In this document: piece after piece, positions 1 to 8,670 of the stretch
How positions within the stretch are numbered: position 1 is the first letter of the stretch
Layout of the letters: each line of letters opens with the position of its first letter
NCBI GenBank assembly: GCA_022763165.1
Contig: JALEGO010000631.1
Coordinates: 1 to 39,739 of the forward strand
Reading direction: 5' to 3'
From: Flavobacteriales bacterium
Lineage (GTDB): Bacteria; Bacteroidota; Bacteroidia; Flavobacteriales_G; JALEGO01
Length of the DNA: 39,739 nt
Translations under genes and position numbers: made by a program
Notes under the pieces: generated by a model
What the model saw: the letters and a program-made list of their open reading frames with translations, nothing else
Told to the model about the DNA's origin: nothing
Database searches by the model: none

Positions 1-24
1 GATCTCCGGATTTCACAAAGTAGG

Positions 25-50
25 GAGATTCTGAAATAAATTCAGAATGA
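25..50. repeat. Short intergenic palindrome
   Basis: An 8-bp perfect stem (ATTCTGAA at 28-35, TTCAGAAT at 41-48) flanks a 5-base loop. It lies just past the amylase stop codon. No T-run follows on either strand, so it is a poor intrinsic terminator. From memory, near-identical ATTCTGAA/TTCAGAAT palindromes recur between genes in many Bacteroidota genomes. I cannot verify the copy number here. Confidence 0.4.
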
Positions 51-82
51 TAACAATCAGGCTTTTGGGACAGCTTTTCTTC

Positions 83-2371
83 TTAAAGCTTCACAAGCTT
101 TTTGAAAACATTTACTTTATCACCTGAAAGACGTATAAAGTAATTCCCTGGATCTAGGTTTTGAAGATCAATTTCCCCTTGAAGTGTTGTTTGCATCTCC
201 ATGATCAATTGTCCTGTTACATCTAGAATTTCAGCATTTACTTTTGATGAAATGGGAGCCGCCAAAAAAATTCGATCATACGTTGGATTTGGGTAAAGCT
301 TTACCTCAACATCTTGTGCAGCGTCTTTGGTATGTACAGGCACGTTATTTCCTAAGGCTTGCTTTGGTGCCTTGTAAGTCACTTTTACCCATACCTTCTG
401 ACCAGAGTTATTAATACTAGCGTTCCTAATCTTGATTTTATAATTGGCAGCTACCGTAACGTTGTAATTTAGAACCAAATGGCCCACACCCGTAATTGAA
501 TCTAGACTGACATCATTATCATCAAGGATCAACAACTTAATCGATTGAGTGCTATCAGCTGGGTATAAATCAATCTGAACTAGCCCTGTATCAGAATGAA
601 CTTTTCCCACATACCTGTAATCCAAACTGTTGGTGGGTAATGCACCACCCTGTTGTAAGGACCAGGGATGAGAGTCCCCTAAATCATTGGCCATTTCCCA
701 TTCTTGAGTTGTAAGTTTTGGATTCGGATTGAACCCACCTGTAATTCCCGCTGGTCCCCAAATAGAATAACCTCTTCTCATATTGCTTCCATCACATGGA
801 GGAGTATGTATTTCTACCCAACCTGAATTATTGACATAAATATCATTTGAATTGGCTCCTGAATAATCATGAAGCTGTGTTCCTGGGGCAAAGTCAGTTT
901 GAATCCAGGCATTTTGCCAAGTGCTCCAATTATCATTTGCACTGATTATGGCTTTCCCAGATCTCTCAATGATAAGATGATCTGGATCTTGATGTCTTAC
1001 TTTGTAGGCTCCATTTTTGAAATTAAGCTTTTGATGACACCAAATAATATTGGCCAAGGCATCCCGGATAGGTAGATCTGTATGATTTGTTGGCCAATGA
1101 GAGTACCTATTTCCATTTGACAAATTGAAAAGATCCTCCATAAAAATCATAGGAGATCCATCAACCGCAAATGCAATCGCATGGGCTGCTTCGGATCTGG
1201 GATCAAAAGGATCTATATGTGGCGCCAGTTCATCCCCGGTATTCCATCCAATATAATTGCCATTTGCATCAAATTGCGGTCTAAAAGTATCGTGATTATT
1301 TACAAAAGCTACAGTTCTTTGCCTGTTGCCCTGCTGCAAGTTTGGAATGTTTCCGATATCATAGAAACCCGAGCCTTGTGTCATTCCATACAATCCATCC
1401 CTAAGCCCAAAATCAAACGTTCCAGCTCTATTCTGGACAGCACTCACCCAATTGTCTAGATCACTTCCTCCACCGACATATTCTCCAACCGCATACATTT
1501 GAGTACCTCCAGATGCAAATCCCGCATTATTCTGGGCATTCCATAGAAGATCTTCTACTACATAAGTCGGGAAGTGTTTAACAGCATCAAAACGATAACC
1601 ATCTACTCCAGTTTGTTTTTTGAACCAAACAAACCAATTTCGTGCCTCATCCAGCATGTAATTTTGATTTTGATTTGGGTTATAGCAATTCACGCAAGAG
1701 CTTTGGCCATAGGCATTGGATTCATAAGAAACATCTGGGCCCCAATAAACACTGTTCAGATCATTGCTGCAGCATGCATTGAATTGATTAGGATAGAAGT
1801 TTTGCCAATTCTTTGGCCACCTTCCTTTTCGGTTCAGGTAATGAAAAGCACTAGTGCTATCCGCTGGACTATCAAATGACACATATCTGAAATTCTTATA
1901 ACCACTTGTAGTCCAATCGTTATAATTATTCAGAGCATAAAGGTCTTGTCCTCCAGCACCTGTTTGACTTCCAGCATTGTCAACATGATTTAAAACAATA
2001 TCCTGAATTACCTCAATACCATTTGCATGAAGAATTGCGATCATTTTGAGTAAATCATCTTTATTTCCAACTCTGGTTTTGGTTTCTCCTTTCTGATACT
2101 TATCGCCTAGATCATAATGATCAAATGGTGAGTAACCCACTGAATTGACACCTGTATTCTTGTATGTTGGGGGAATCCAAACAGCGTCTACTCCTAAATC
2201 TCTCAATCTCGGAGCCAAATCAGATAAGTAATTCGCCCATCCGTCTGGATAATTATTATTCCAATAATCCCACCAAAATCCTTGGAGTACGACCTTTCCG
2301 TTCCATGGGTTTTGAGCTTGGGTAAGAGAAATGAAGATTAGGCTGAATAAGATTAATATTTGTCGTTTCAT
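83..2371 (-). CDS. Secreted GH13 alpha-amylase with T9SS sorting domain
   Basis: This is an extracellular alpha-1,4-glucan hydrolase. The frame is open from 2398, but the Met at 2371 begins a good signal peptide (MKRQILILF..., cleaved after TQAQ), so I start there. Numbered from 2398, the GH13 conserved regions are DIVLNHV near 133-139, GYRFDAVKH with nucleophile Asp271, VGEYV with acid/base Glu306, and VNNHD with Asp370, so the catalytic triad is complete. The last 75 or so residues are a type-A T9SS sorting domain (LYPNPTYDRIFL ... GNYFIRL ... KKLVKL). It should therefore be exported by the Sec and T9SS routes and released or attached to the cell surface. No SusC/SusD-like or other glycoside hydrolase gene lies beside it, so it is not in an obvious polysaccharide utilisation locus. 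The roughly 230 residues between the catalytic barrel and the sorting domain include a beta-rich accessory region that I cannot assign. Confidence 0.93.
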   Translation of the reverse strand: MKRQILILFSLIFISLTQAQNPWNGKVVLQGFWWDYWNNNYPDGWANYLSDLAPRLRDLGVDAVWIPPTYKNTGVNSVGYSPFDHYDLGDKYQKGETKTRVGNKDDLLKMIAILHANGIEVIQDIVLNHVDNAGSQTGAGGQDLYALNNYNDWTTSGYKNFRYVSFDSPADSTSAFHYLNRKGRWPKNWQNFYPNQFNACCSNDLNSVYWGPDVSYESNAYGQSSCVNCYNPNQNQNYMLDEARNWFVWFKKQTGVDGYRFDAVKHFPTYVVEDLLWNAQNNAGFASGGTQMYAVGEYVGGGSDLDNWVSAVQNRAGTFDFGLRDGLYGMTQGSGFYDIGNIPNLQQGNRQRTVAFVNNHDTFRPQFDANGNYIGWNTGDELAPHIDPFDPRSEAAHAIAFAVDGSPMIFMEDLFNLSNGNRYSHWPTNHTDLPIRDALANIIWCHQKLNFKNGAYKVRHQDPDHLIIERSGKAIISANDNWSTWQNAWIQTDFAPGTQLHDYSGANSNDIYVNNSGWVEIHTPPCDGSNMRRGYSIWGPAGITGGFNPNPKLTTQEWEMANDLGDSHPWSLQQGGALPTNSLDYRYVGKVHSDTGLVQIDLYPADSTQSIKLLILDDNDVSLDSITGVGHLVLNYNVTVAANYKIKIRNASINNSGQKVWVKVTYKAPKQALGNNVPVHTKDAAQDVEVKLYPNPTYDRIFLAAPISSKVNAEILDVTGQLIMEMQTTLQGEIDLQNLDPGNYFIRLSGDKVNVFKKLVKL

Positions 2372-2482
2372 GATGAAGTATTGAAAGAAACCGTTCAAAT
2401 TTAACTACAACTCTTCAAAACATGTCACAAATAATTCATTTTTTCATGAATTATGGCTCACTTCTACAAGCTCAGTCCGAAA

Positions 2483-3739
2483 TTATTTGATCTCGCAAGT
2501 TTTAGACAATTGCGGTAAATGCGGTAAATAGTCATCAAGTTTTGCTTTTCTGTTGAAGTGCAATGGAGTCAGAATCAGTTTTTCTAATTGCACCATTTGA
2601 TCAATTTCTTTTGGGAAGTCCCAAAAAATATTGTTGGAAATGTTCAGGCTCTTCAAGCTAGGTATTTTCAAAAATCGCTTGGGAATGGCCTTGATATAAT
2701 TATGCTCCATGTTCAAGGACACCAAATGCTTAAATTTTAAAATGCTAATAGGAATATTCTCAAATCGGCAATTGGAAACATTGATGTGCTTGATTGTTTT
2801 GACATGGTCAAAACAGATTTCTGGAAGTTTGGATATGTTCGTTCCGCTAAAATCGAATGAATCACCTTTCAGGTATTGTTTTAATAAAATCTCTTGGTCG
2901 TTTTTATTTAAGTGCTTGAATAAGTAGGTAATACCTAAGCCGTATTTTTCATGAAAGAATCTTGCGATTTTCACACCATCAAAACTTGAATATCTAGTCT
3001 CTTGATCAATTCGCTTATCTAATTCTTTATCGTCCATTCTGGGAGAAAACAGACGACTCTTACCTTTTAAATAACCTCTATCATCTATTGGAATTCTATT
3101 CCACAACAATTCTTTTGCCTTAGCTATTGTGCTTTTTTCAGAAGCGCATTTATAAGCTATAAATACAATTTCAAAGAAAGACTTTGGAACGCCCCCTGAG
3201 GACAACATTTCTAGTGCAATTTTGATATTGGATTCATCAAGACTAAGAATGAGATCGTTAATTCTTTCAATGTCTAAATCGTTCTGCTTTTCGGCTTCAA
3301 CTATCCATGGCTTCTCTGTTTTGTCCAAAAACGCCATTAGATCTTGCTCACTAATAAAGGTTACCTCATGATGCTCCAAATTTTTGGTGGTTTTTGGATT
3401 AGTAGCCAGCATGACATGGGTAGTTGAGGCAGAAACCCGGTTGGACATTTTTACTCCTGCATTTTTCAATCTGTTTTTGATGTCCGTTAGCTTAAAGGTA
3501 GGTTTACCAACAATTACCAATTCTGTTTCAGATGAAATAGGATTTTCAGAAAGTGCTGGTTTACTAAATTTTTTCTTGAGATTTATAATGGCTTCATTTC
3601 TCAAAAAAAGGTGATACCCCGGAGCCTCAGACCAGTGCAAGGAAAGGGCATGAATCCATTCGTCTCTGGTAAAACCATTCCTCAACTCTTTGTTGTATGC
3701 AGCGTCCCAGTATTTACTTCTTTCTCTTTTTTTGGTCAT
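2483..3739 (-). CDS. BRCT-domain plus leucine-rich-repeat protein
   Basis: This is a 418-residue protein of unknown role with no signal peptide, so probably cytoplasmic. Residues about 72-140 resemble a BRCT domain of the NAD-ligase type: a beta strand ELVIVGK, a helix DIKNRLKNAGVK, SASTTHVMLA, and a closing VTFISEQDLMAFL. Residues about 155-290 are helical and unassigned. Residues about 295-395 hold four or so leucine-rich repeats of the LxxLxLxxNxLxxIPxxI kind (INVSNCRFENIPISI, LNMEHNYIKAIPKRF, LNISNNIFWDFPKEI). BRCT domains normally bind DNA ends or phosphopeptides, and LRRs bind proteins, so a scaffold or adaptor role is an inference. The gene stands alone, 85-110 bp from its neighbours. 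The start ATG follows an AT-rich stretch and is the only reasonable one. Confidence 0.8.
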   Translation of the reverse strand: MTKKRERSKYWDAAYNKELRNGFTRDEWIHALSLHWSEAPGYHLFLRNEAIINLKKKFSKPALSENPISSETELVIVGKPTFKLTDIKNRLKNAGVKMSNRVSASTTHVMLATNPKTTKNLEHHEVTFISEQDLMAFLDKTEKPWIVEAEKQNDLDIERINDLILSLDESNIKIALEMLSSGGVPKSFFEIVFIAYKCASEKSTIAKAKELLWNRIPIDDRGYLKGKSRLFSPRMDDKELDKRIDQETRYSSFDGVKIARFFHEKYGLGITYLFKHLNKNDQEILLKQYLKGDSFDFSGTNISKLPEICFDHVKTIKHINVSNCRFENIPISILKFKHLVSLNMEHNYIKAIPKRFLKIPSLKSLNISNNIFWDFPKEIDQMVQLEKLILTPLHFNRKAKLDDYLPHLPQLSKTCEIK

Positions 3740-3852
3740 TCTATCACTGAATCGATATATTAATTCGAAACATTAAATATACCAACTCTGTGAATATTAA
3801 AAAGGCCAAACTGAAGTTGATTCTTTAAAAAAACGAAAAAAGAATGAATCTT

Positions 3853-4809
3853 TCATTCCACTGCAATAGAATCTATTACATAGCTCTGTCCAGCAAAAAC
3901 CCCTATTCCATTTTCAATATTAGAATATACCTGAACCGGTTGTGCAAAAGGGTTGTCAACTGTATTCCAATATTTATTCAAGGACTCCTTATAGAGGTAA
4001 AGCTCCTTTGAGATGGAACTTAGTATAACATAAATCATCTCCTTTTTAAAGTTTGAAGCATAGCTTGTATCATTGGAAAAGTGCCACATACTGAGATTGA
4101 TATCCAATGTAGTTTCCCTTCCATTAAAATTCAAATCTGTAAAATTCAACCCTTGATCTCCAAAATACCACCCCTTCTCAAAAACATCTTCTCCCTGAGA
4201 GTTCTGCAAATCAAAATCTGTTGTGTGCATATCAAGAATTGTCTCATAACCTAAGGTTGAATCTAAAACGATCTGATTACCTTGATCATCCCAAATACTC
4301 TCATATTGTGTATACCTAGAAATGAAAGTAATATTATAATAATTCTCATCTTCTGGATCATTCAAACCAATAGAGATGTTTTTCAAAATCTCTCCTTCAA
4401 CGGAGACCGAACCAGTATCGATCTTACTTATCTCTATGGGCGTAGGTAATGCAGCTGAAGTCTCAATCAATGGAAAACCATCTGTCTCAATCCTCAAAGT
4501 ATACCTCTCGTTTAGTTTGGGGAATGCTGTCAATGAGCGATAGATACCATTTGTGAAGTACGAAAGGTCAATTTCATTTCCTTGATCAGAAACGATTTTG
4601 ACATTTGCATTGTCCACCCAAGCATACTGTGAAGTATCAAGAAGGTGTTTGCTTTTCGATACTTGAATCGACCACAAACTATCTTGCTTGAAGACGCCAT
4701 TTACGGCTATTTTAGGCTCTGATTCTTCAACATCAATTGGTATTTCTTTTTCACAAGAAAAAAAACTGAAGCAAATAACAAAAATGGTTGCTAAACAAAC
4801 TTTTGGCAT
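3853..4809 (-). CDS. DUF4249 surface lipoprotein (second copy of the pair)
   Basis: This 318-residue lipoprotein has a short hydrophobic leader ending FFSC, with lipidated Cys19. The following residues EKEIPIDVEE are acidic, which fits the Bacteroidota lipoprotein surface-export signal. The body matches the DUF4249 pattern: an N-terminal beta region (IAVNGVF ... WSIQVSKSKHLLD), a middle DPEDENYYNITF, and the C-terminal signature PVQVYSNIENGIGVFAGQS. It is a clear paralogue of the next gene upstream (AQPVxVYSNIxNGxGVFAG in both). It is third in the operon after the TonB-dependent receptor, 71 bp behind the other DUF4249 gene. DUF4249 genes regularly follow such receptors. By analogy with SusD-like proteins they may help capture the receptor's substrate, but that is inference and the substrate is unknown. 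Confidence 0.88.
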   Translation of the reverse strand: MPKVCLATIFVICFSFFSCEKEIPIDVEESEPKIAVNGVFKQDSLWSIQVSKSKHLLDTSQYAWVDNANVKIVSDQGNEIDLSYFTNGIYRSLTAFPKLNERYTLRIETDGFPLIETSAALPTPIEISKIDTGSVSVEGEILKNISIGLNDPEDENYYNITFISRYTQYESIWDDQGNQIVLDSTLGYETILDMHTTDFDLQNSQGEDVFEKGWYFGDQGLNFTDLNFNGRETTLDINLSMWHFSNDTSYASNFKKEMIYVILSSISKELYLYKESLNKYWNTVDNPFAQPVQVYSNIENGIGVFAGQSYVIDSIAVE

Positions 4810-4880
4810 GACATCGTAAAATTACGAATACAACGTCTAATTTTAAAAAAACTTATGTCATTCCACTGAATGATGCCTGG

Positions 4881-5861
4881 CTATTTGTTTATCTTGATTG
4901 AATCTGACACTGAACTATATCCCGCAAAAACGCCCAAACCATTGTGAATATTCGAATATACCTTAACTGGCTGCGCAGTAGGATCTCCTTTCGATGATAC
5001 TTGTTTGTCAAGTGTTGTATTGTATAAAAAATAGTCCTCTGAAAGAAAATTCATCGCATAAAACAGATAAGAATCTACTAATATCCCTCCTGTATTATCC
5101 AAAAACTGGCTTACATCATCTGGGTCCATCTCGAACTCCAAGGTCACGAATTGACCATCAAAAAATTCATCGGTGAAGTAGACGCCTTTGATGGAAGGAT
5201 ACCAATTCTGGCCCTTATCAACGGAAAACCCCGAATTCAAACGGACAATGGAATTTAAATCTGGGTCATTCACATACAAAGTAGGTACAGGAATTATTCC
5301 ATATGAGGTGTCAGAAAGACCATTCTCCAGGATATCGCTAACTTCACCAAGTATGTTCAAATAATAGAAAGAAATGTTGTAATAATTATCTTCTCCGGGT
5401 GGGTCTTGAAAACTCAAGTAGACACGATAACGTTCAGTTCCATCTGAACTTACATATGTTTCTTGACGCACATCAGTTAATTTTGGTTGAACAGGCACTT
5501 TATTAGTTGCCGACATAGAATTTCCATCAGGATCTTTAACGGAGATATAATACTCCACTCCGGGTCTTGGAGTTGAAAATTTTGAATAATAGAGTCCGTT
5601 TCCTTTGTTCAAAAGTCTCTCGGACCAACCAAAACCATTACTAATAGTAACTTCAGCATCATCCATTGTTACATTATCTTCATTAGATAACACACTTTTC
5701 GTTTGACTGATTTCCACATTCCATGGATGGTCGCTACTAAAAACACTGTTGACAACGGTTCTAGGAGGAATTTTATCTCCTTCAAAATCAAGTTCTTTTT
5801 GACAAGAACAAATAAAGATGAGCGGCAGCAAAATTGATGATATGACTGAAAGTTTGTTCAT
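4881..5861 (-). CDS. DUF4249 surface lipoprotein (first copy of the pair)
   Basis: This 326-residue lipoprotein has a hydrophobic leader that ends FICSC, with lipidated Cys20. It is followed by QKELDFEGD, close to the QKDDE-like signal that sends lipoproteins to the cell surface in Capnocytophaga. Family features are a beta-rich N-terminal domain beginning RTVVNSVFSSDHPWNVEIS, the PPGEDNYYNISF segment in the middle, and the terminal PVKVYSNIHNGLGVFAGYS. The ATG lies 3 bp past the stop of the TonB-dependent receptor, so the two are very likely co-transcribed and translationally coupled. It probably acts as the receptor's surface partner. The ligand cannot be read from the sequence. Confidence 0.88.
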   Translation of the reverse strand: MNKLSVISSILLPLIFICSCQKELDFEGDKIPPRTVVNSVFSSDHPWNVEISQTKSVLSNEDNVTMDDAEVTISNGFGWSERLLNKGNGLYYSKFSTPRPGVEYYISVKDPDGNSMSATNKVPVQPKLTDVRQETYVSSDGTERYRVYLSFQDPPGEDNYYNISFYYLNILGEVSDILENGLSDTSYGIIPVPTLYVNDPDLNSIVRLNSGFSVDKGQNWYPSIKGVYFTDEFFDGQFVTLEFEMDPDDVSQFLDNTGGILVDSYLFYAMNFLSEDYFLYNTTLDKQVSSKGDPTAQPVKVYSNIHNGLGVFAGYSSVSDSIKINK

Positions 5862-5864
5862 AGT

Positions 5865-8318
5865 TTAGAATTTGAATTTGTATGAAATGAATGGTATTAT
5901 TGGGAAAAGGCTGATCTGCTTCAATACCCTTTCATCTTGATCATTATATCCAAAAAATAGGTAAAAAGGATTCTGTCTGCTGTATACATTATATACACCA
6001 ACGCTGAGCGTCTCTTCGTATTTATCGCGAATCATATTGAAATTAACTGATAAGTCCAACCTATGGTAATCGGGCATTCTATAACCATTTCTTGATTGGA
6101 TGTATTCCACTTCACTTGTGCTAAAATAATTGGTCAGTTGGGATCCAAATGGACCTGTTGTATTGGCAGCCAGATATGTGGATACAGGCAGTGTCACTGC
6201 ATTTCCTGTACCGTATACCCACACAAGGCCAAGATCCATGCTTCTCTTGAAAGTCTTTAAGTCTCCAGTGGATTTGGACTTGATAACCTTGTCTGATCGG
6301 TTCACTTGGTAAGTGAGGGCTAAACCAATATCATGTCTTCTATCAAACTTGTAGGGAAAAGTCTGACCAAAATTTACATTTTCAAATTGTCTATTAGTCC
6401 AGGACAAAGTATAACCTATCCATCCGGATAATTTACCAAACTTCTTTTGAAGAAGTATTTCTGCACCATATGAATCGCCTTGCCCGATTTCTACTTTTTC
6501 CTGCCAATCTGTGCTTTGTGTAAAAAATGAAGCTCCATCTTTATACTCAATAAGGTTGTTCATTTGTTTGTAGTACCCTTCAATGCTTAGCTCATATTCA
6601 TCATTAATTGTCTTCGCAATGCCTATAGCGATTTGATCCGCGGTCATTGGAGGAATCGTATCGGTCACAGGCACCCACAAATCAGTAGGTAAACCTATTG
6701 TGGTGTTAGTTAATAAATGAATGTATTGTGCCATTCTGGAGTAGGAAGCCTTTAAAGACAAATCTTCCGTTAGCAAATAATTCATTGCTATTCTTGGCTG
6801 AGGATTGAAATATGTGGATCCCTTTACATTGAATGCCGATAGGTGAATTCCGATATTCGTTTTCAATCGTGCTCCAATTTTTATGTCATCCTCGACAAAA
6901 AAACCCATCTCATGTGCATAAATATTGCTCGACCCAAAGGAAGTGTCAATATTAAACTGAGATTCGGTATTTGAAAACTGGCTGGTGGTCACACCGGGTT
7001 CAAAAGCATGATAGATTTCTTGGAGTCCAATCTTAATGTAATGATTAGGATTTGGAATGTAGTCAAACTGAATACTTCCCGCCACATCATTAATGCCAGA
7101 ATAATATTCATACAAAAAGTCTTCATTTTCCACTCCGGTTGGAGTTGTAACGGAAGATCGTTGTTCATTACCAATAACAAACTGGTACTTACTGTAAGTC
7201 AGGGTGGTGTTCATGAATAATTTCTTATTGATAATAGAATTCCACCTCAATGCGGTCGTGATATTCCCCCATTTTAGCTTGGAGTCTGCGATGTCCTTTC
7301 GTTCCTGACCACCAAGACCATAAGTATCTTCATATTTACTATATGCTTTATCATCACCAGTGTAAGCACTCAGATATAATCGGTTTTTATCCGAAAACTT
7401 GTGATTAATCTTGGCGTTCAAATCATAAAAAAAGTAACCGCCATCTATCTTCTCATCACCTTGATTTGCCAATCCAATAAATGGCTTAGACAAAACATCA
7501 ATATAAGTCCTTCTCCCAGAAATAATGAATGAAGTTTTATCCTTCCATATAGGTCCTTCAAGCGCAAGTTTAGATGACACTAAACCTATTGATCCGCTAC
7601 CTTTAAATTCTTTCATATTGCCCTCTTTCATCCGGATATCGAGTACAGAAGACAATCTTCCGCCATATCGGGCTGGAAAACCTCCCTTGACTAATTCCAC
7701 TGACTTAACGGCATCAGGGTTGAAAACAGAAAAGAATCCAAAAAGGTGATTTGCATTGTAAACTGGGACTCCATCTAAGAGAATAAGATTCTGATCAGGT
7801 CCTCCGCCTCTGACATAAAGCCCACTAGTCCCTTCAGAACCCGATTGCACACCAGGCAACAGTTGAACCATCTTAATAATATCCCTCTCTCCCATGAAAG
7901 TCGGCAATACTTCAATTTGTTTCATTGGTATTTTGATCGTACTCATTTGAGTATTTTCATGGATCTTCTCAGATTTGGTGGCGGAAATCTCGACTTCCTT
8001 TAAATTCATAGAGGCACCCATGGGCATATTCAACTGAACATCCTTGGTCAAGTCCACCTTCATTTTGATGGGCTGGAAACCAACAAAGGACACAATAATG
8101 CTATAACTGCCCTCAGGAAGTGTGAGACTATAAAATCCATAAATATTTGATGTTGTTCCAGTCATACTTTCTTCATCATATATATTAGCCCCAATGAGTT
8201 TCTCTCCAGATTTTGCATCCTCTATATACCCACTGATCGTATACTTCTCCTGGGTATAACCAAAGGAGATATTTAATATCATAAGTATGAGTACAAGTTT
8301 TTTTCTGAGGCCTTTCAT
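5865..8318 (-). CDS. TonB-dependent receptor with carboxypeptidase-like N-domain
   Basis: This 817-residue outer-membrane active transporter is energised by TonB-ExbBD. A signal peptide covers residues 1-22. A CarboxypepD_reg-like beta-sandwich follows at about 26-105 (ISGYIEDAKSGEKLIGANIY ... GFYSLTLPEGSY). The plug spans about 120-230 (ILLDGVPVYNANHLFGFFS, VELVKGGFPARYGGRLSSVL). A 22-strand-type barrel fills the rest and ends in the aromatic FISYKFKF. The length is normal for this receptor class, shorter than a true SusC. It heads an operon with two DUF4249 lipoproteins. No FecR/sigma pair or SusD lies nearby, and the substrate is unknown. I found no convincing TAnnTTTG box directly upstream of 8318. 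Confidence 0.93.
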   Translation of the reverse strand: MKGLRKKLVLILMILNISFGYTQEKYTISGYIEDAKSGEKLIGANIYDEESMTGTTSNIYGFYSLTLPEGSYSIIVSFVGFQPIKMKVDLTKDVQLNMPMGASMNLKEVEISATKSEKIHENTQMSTIKIPMKQIEVLPTFMGERDIIKMVQLLPGVQSGSEGTSGLYVRGGGPDQNLILLDGVPVYNANHLFGFFSVFNPDAVKSVELVKGGFPARYGGRLSSVLDIRMKEGNMKEFKGSGSIGLVSSKLALEGPIWKDKTSFIISGRRTYIDVLSKPFIGLANQGDEKIDGGYFFYDLNAKINHKFSDKNRLYLSAYTGDDKAYSKYEDTYGLGGQERKDIADSKLKWGNITTALRWNSIINKKLFMNTTLTYSKYQFVIGNEQRSSVTTPTGVENEDFLYEYYSGINDVAGSIQFDYIPNPNHYIKIGLQEIYHAFEPGVTTSQFSNTESQFNIDTSFGSSNIYAHEMGFFVEDDIKIGARLKTNIGIHLSAFNVKGSTYFNPQPRIAMNYLLTEDLSLKASYSRMAQYIHLLTNTTIGLPTDLWVPVTDTIPPMTADQIAIGIAKTINDEYELSIEGYYKQMNNLIEYKDGASFFTQSTDWQEKVEIGQGDSYGAEILLQKKFGKLSGWIGYTLSWTNRQFENVNFGQTFPYKFDRRHDIGLALTYQVNRSDKVIKSKSTGDLKTFKRSMDLGLVWVYGTGNAVTLPVSTYLAANTTGPFGSQLTNYFSTSEVEYIQSRNGYRMPDYHRLDLSVNFNMIRDKYEETLSVGVYNVYSRQNPFYLFFGYNDQDERVLKQISLFPIIPFISYKFKF

Positions 8319-8670
8319 ATTGCTGTTTTCAGAAGGTAACAGTTGAATTTGCTAAATATTGTACGTCAGGATTTTACTAAAGGTTACAACATTTTAGAAT
8401 AAGATTTTAACAACTGTTGATATAAATGAAGTACTCAATATAATTTACGAAAAATTCACGAAAAAGAGAAGATAATTTTGAATATATTAACAAAATGAAA
8501 TTTAACATACACTGAAACGTTATTCCATTTATGCCTTAATAAACCAACTAAACTTTTGATTTAATATTCAAACCCAGAATCTAATTTTACTTTTTTATTA
8601 AAAAAACCAATTATTGCTTTTTCAGGTAGAAAATTGTATTACTTTTGCACTCCGAAAAGAACATTATGTC
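8319..8670. other. 352-bp AT-rich divergent intergenic region
   Basis: This region separates the leftward receptor operon from the rightward protease gene. I see no open reading frame with coding character and no RNA fold I recognise. It holds the protease promoter at its right end and, around 8471-8478, another isolated TAATTTTG on the plus strand without a well-placed -33 TTG. Confidence 0.6.
8614..8647 (+). promoter_or_regulatory. Bacteroidota-type promoter of the C10 protease gene
   Basis: TTG at 8614-8616, 23 bp, then TACTTTTG at 8640-8647, an exact match to the TAnnTTTG -7 consensus. The expected transcript start lies near 8652-8655, leaving a short leader before the ATG at 8671. The position excludes the upstream in-frame start at 8614. 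Confidence 0.65.

Noticed and set aside
83-2371. A starch utilisation locus together with the TonB-dependent receptor
   Set aside because: The receptor is not SusC-length, no SusD is present, and the BRCT-LRR gene separates the two. DUF4249 partners do not indicate glycans.
3818-3848. Terminator-like ATTCTTT / AAAGAAT hairpin downstream of the DUF4249 genes
   Set aside because: The stem is short and made almost only of A/T pairs around a long A-rich loop; stability is too low to call.
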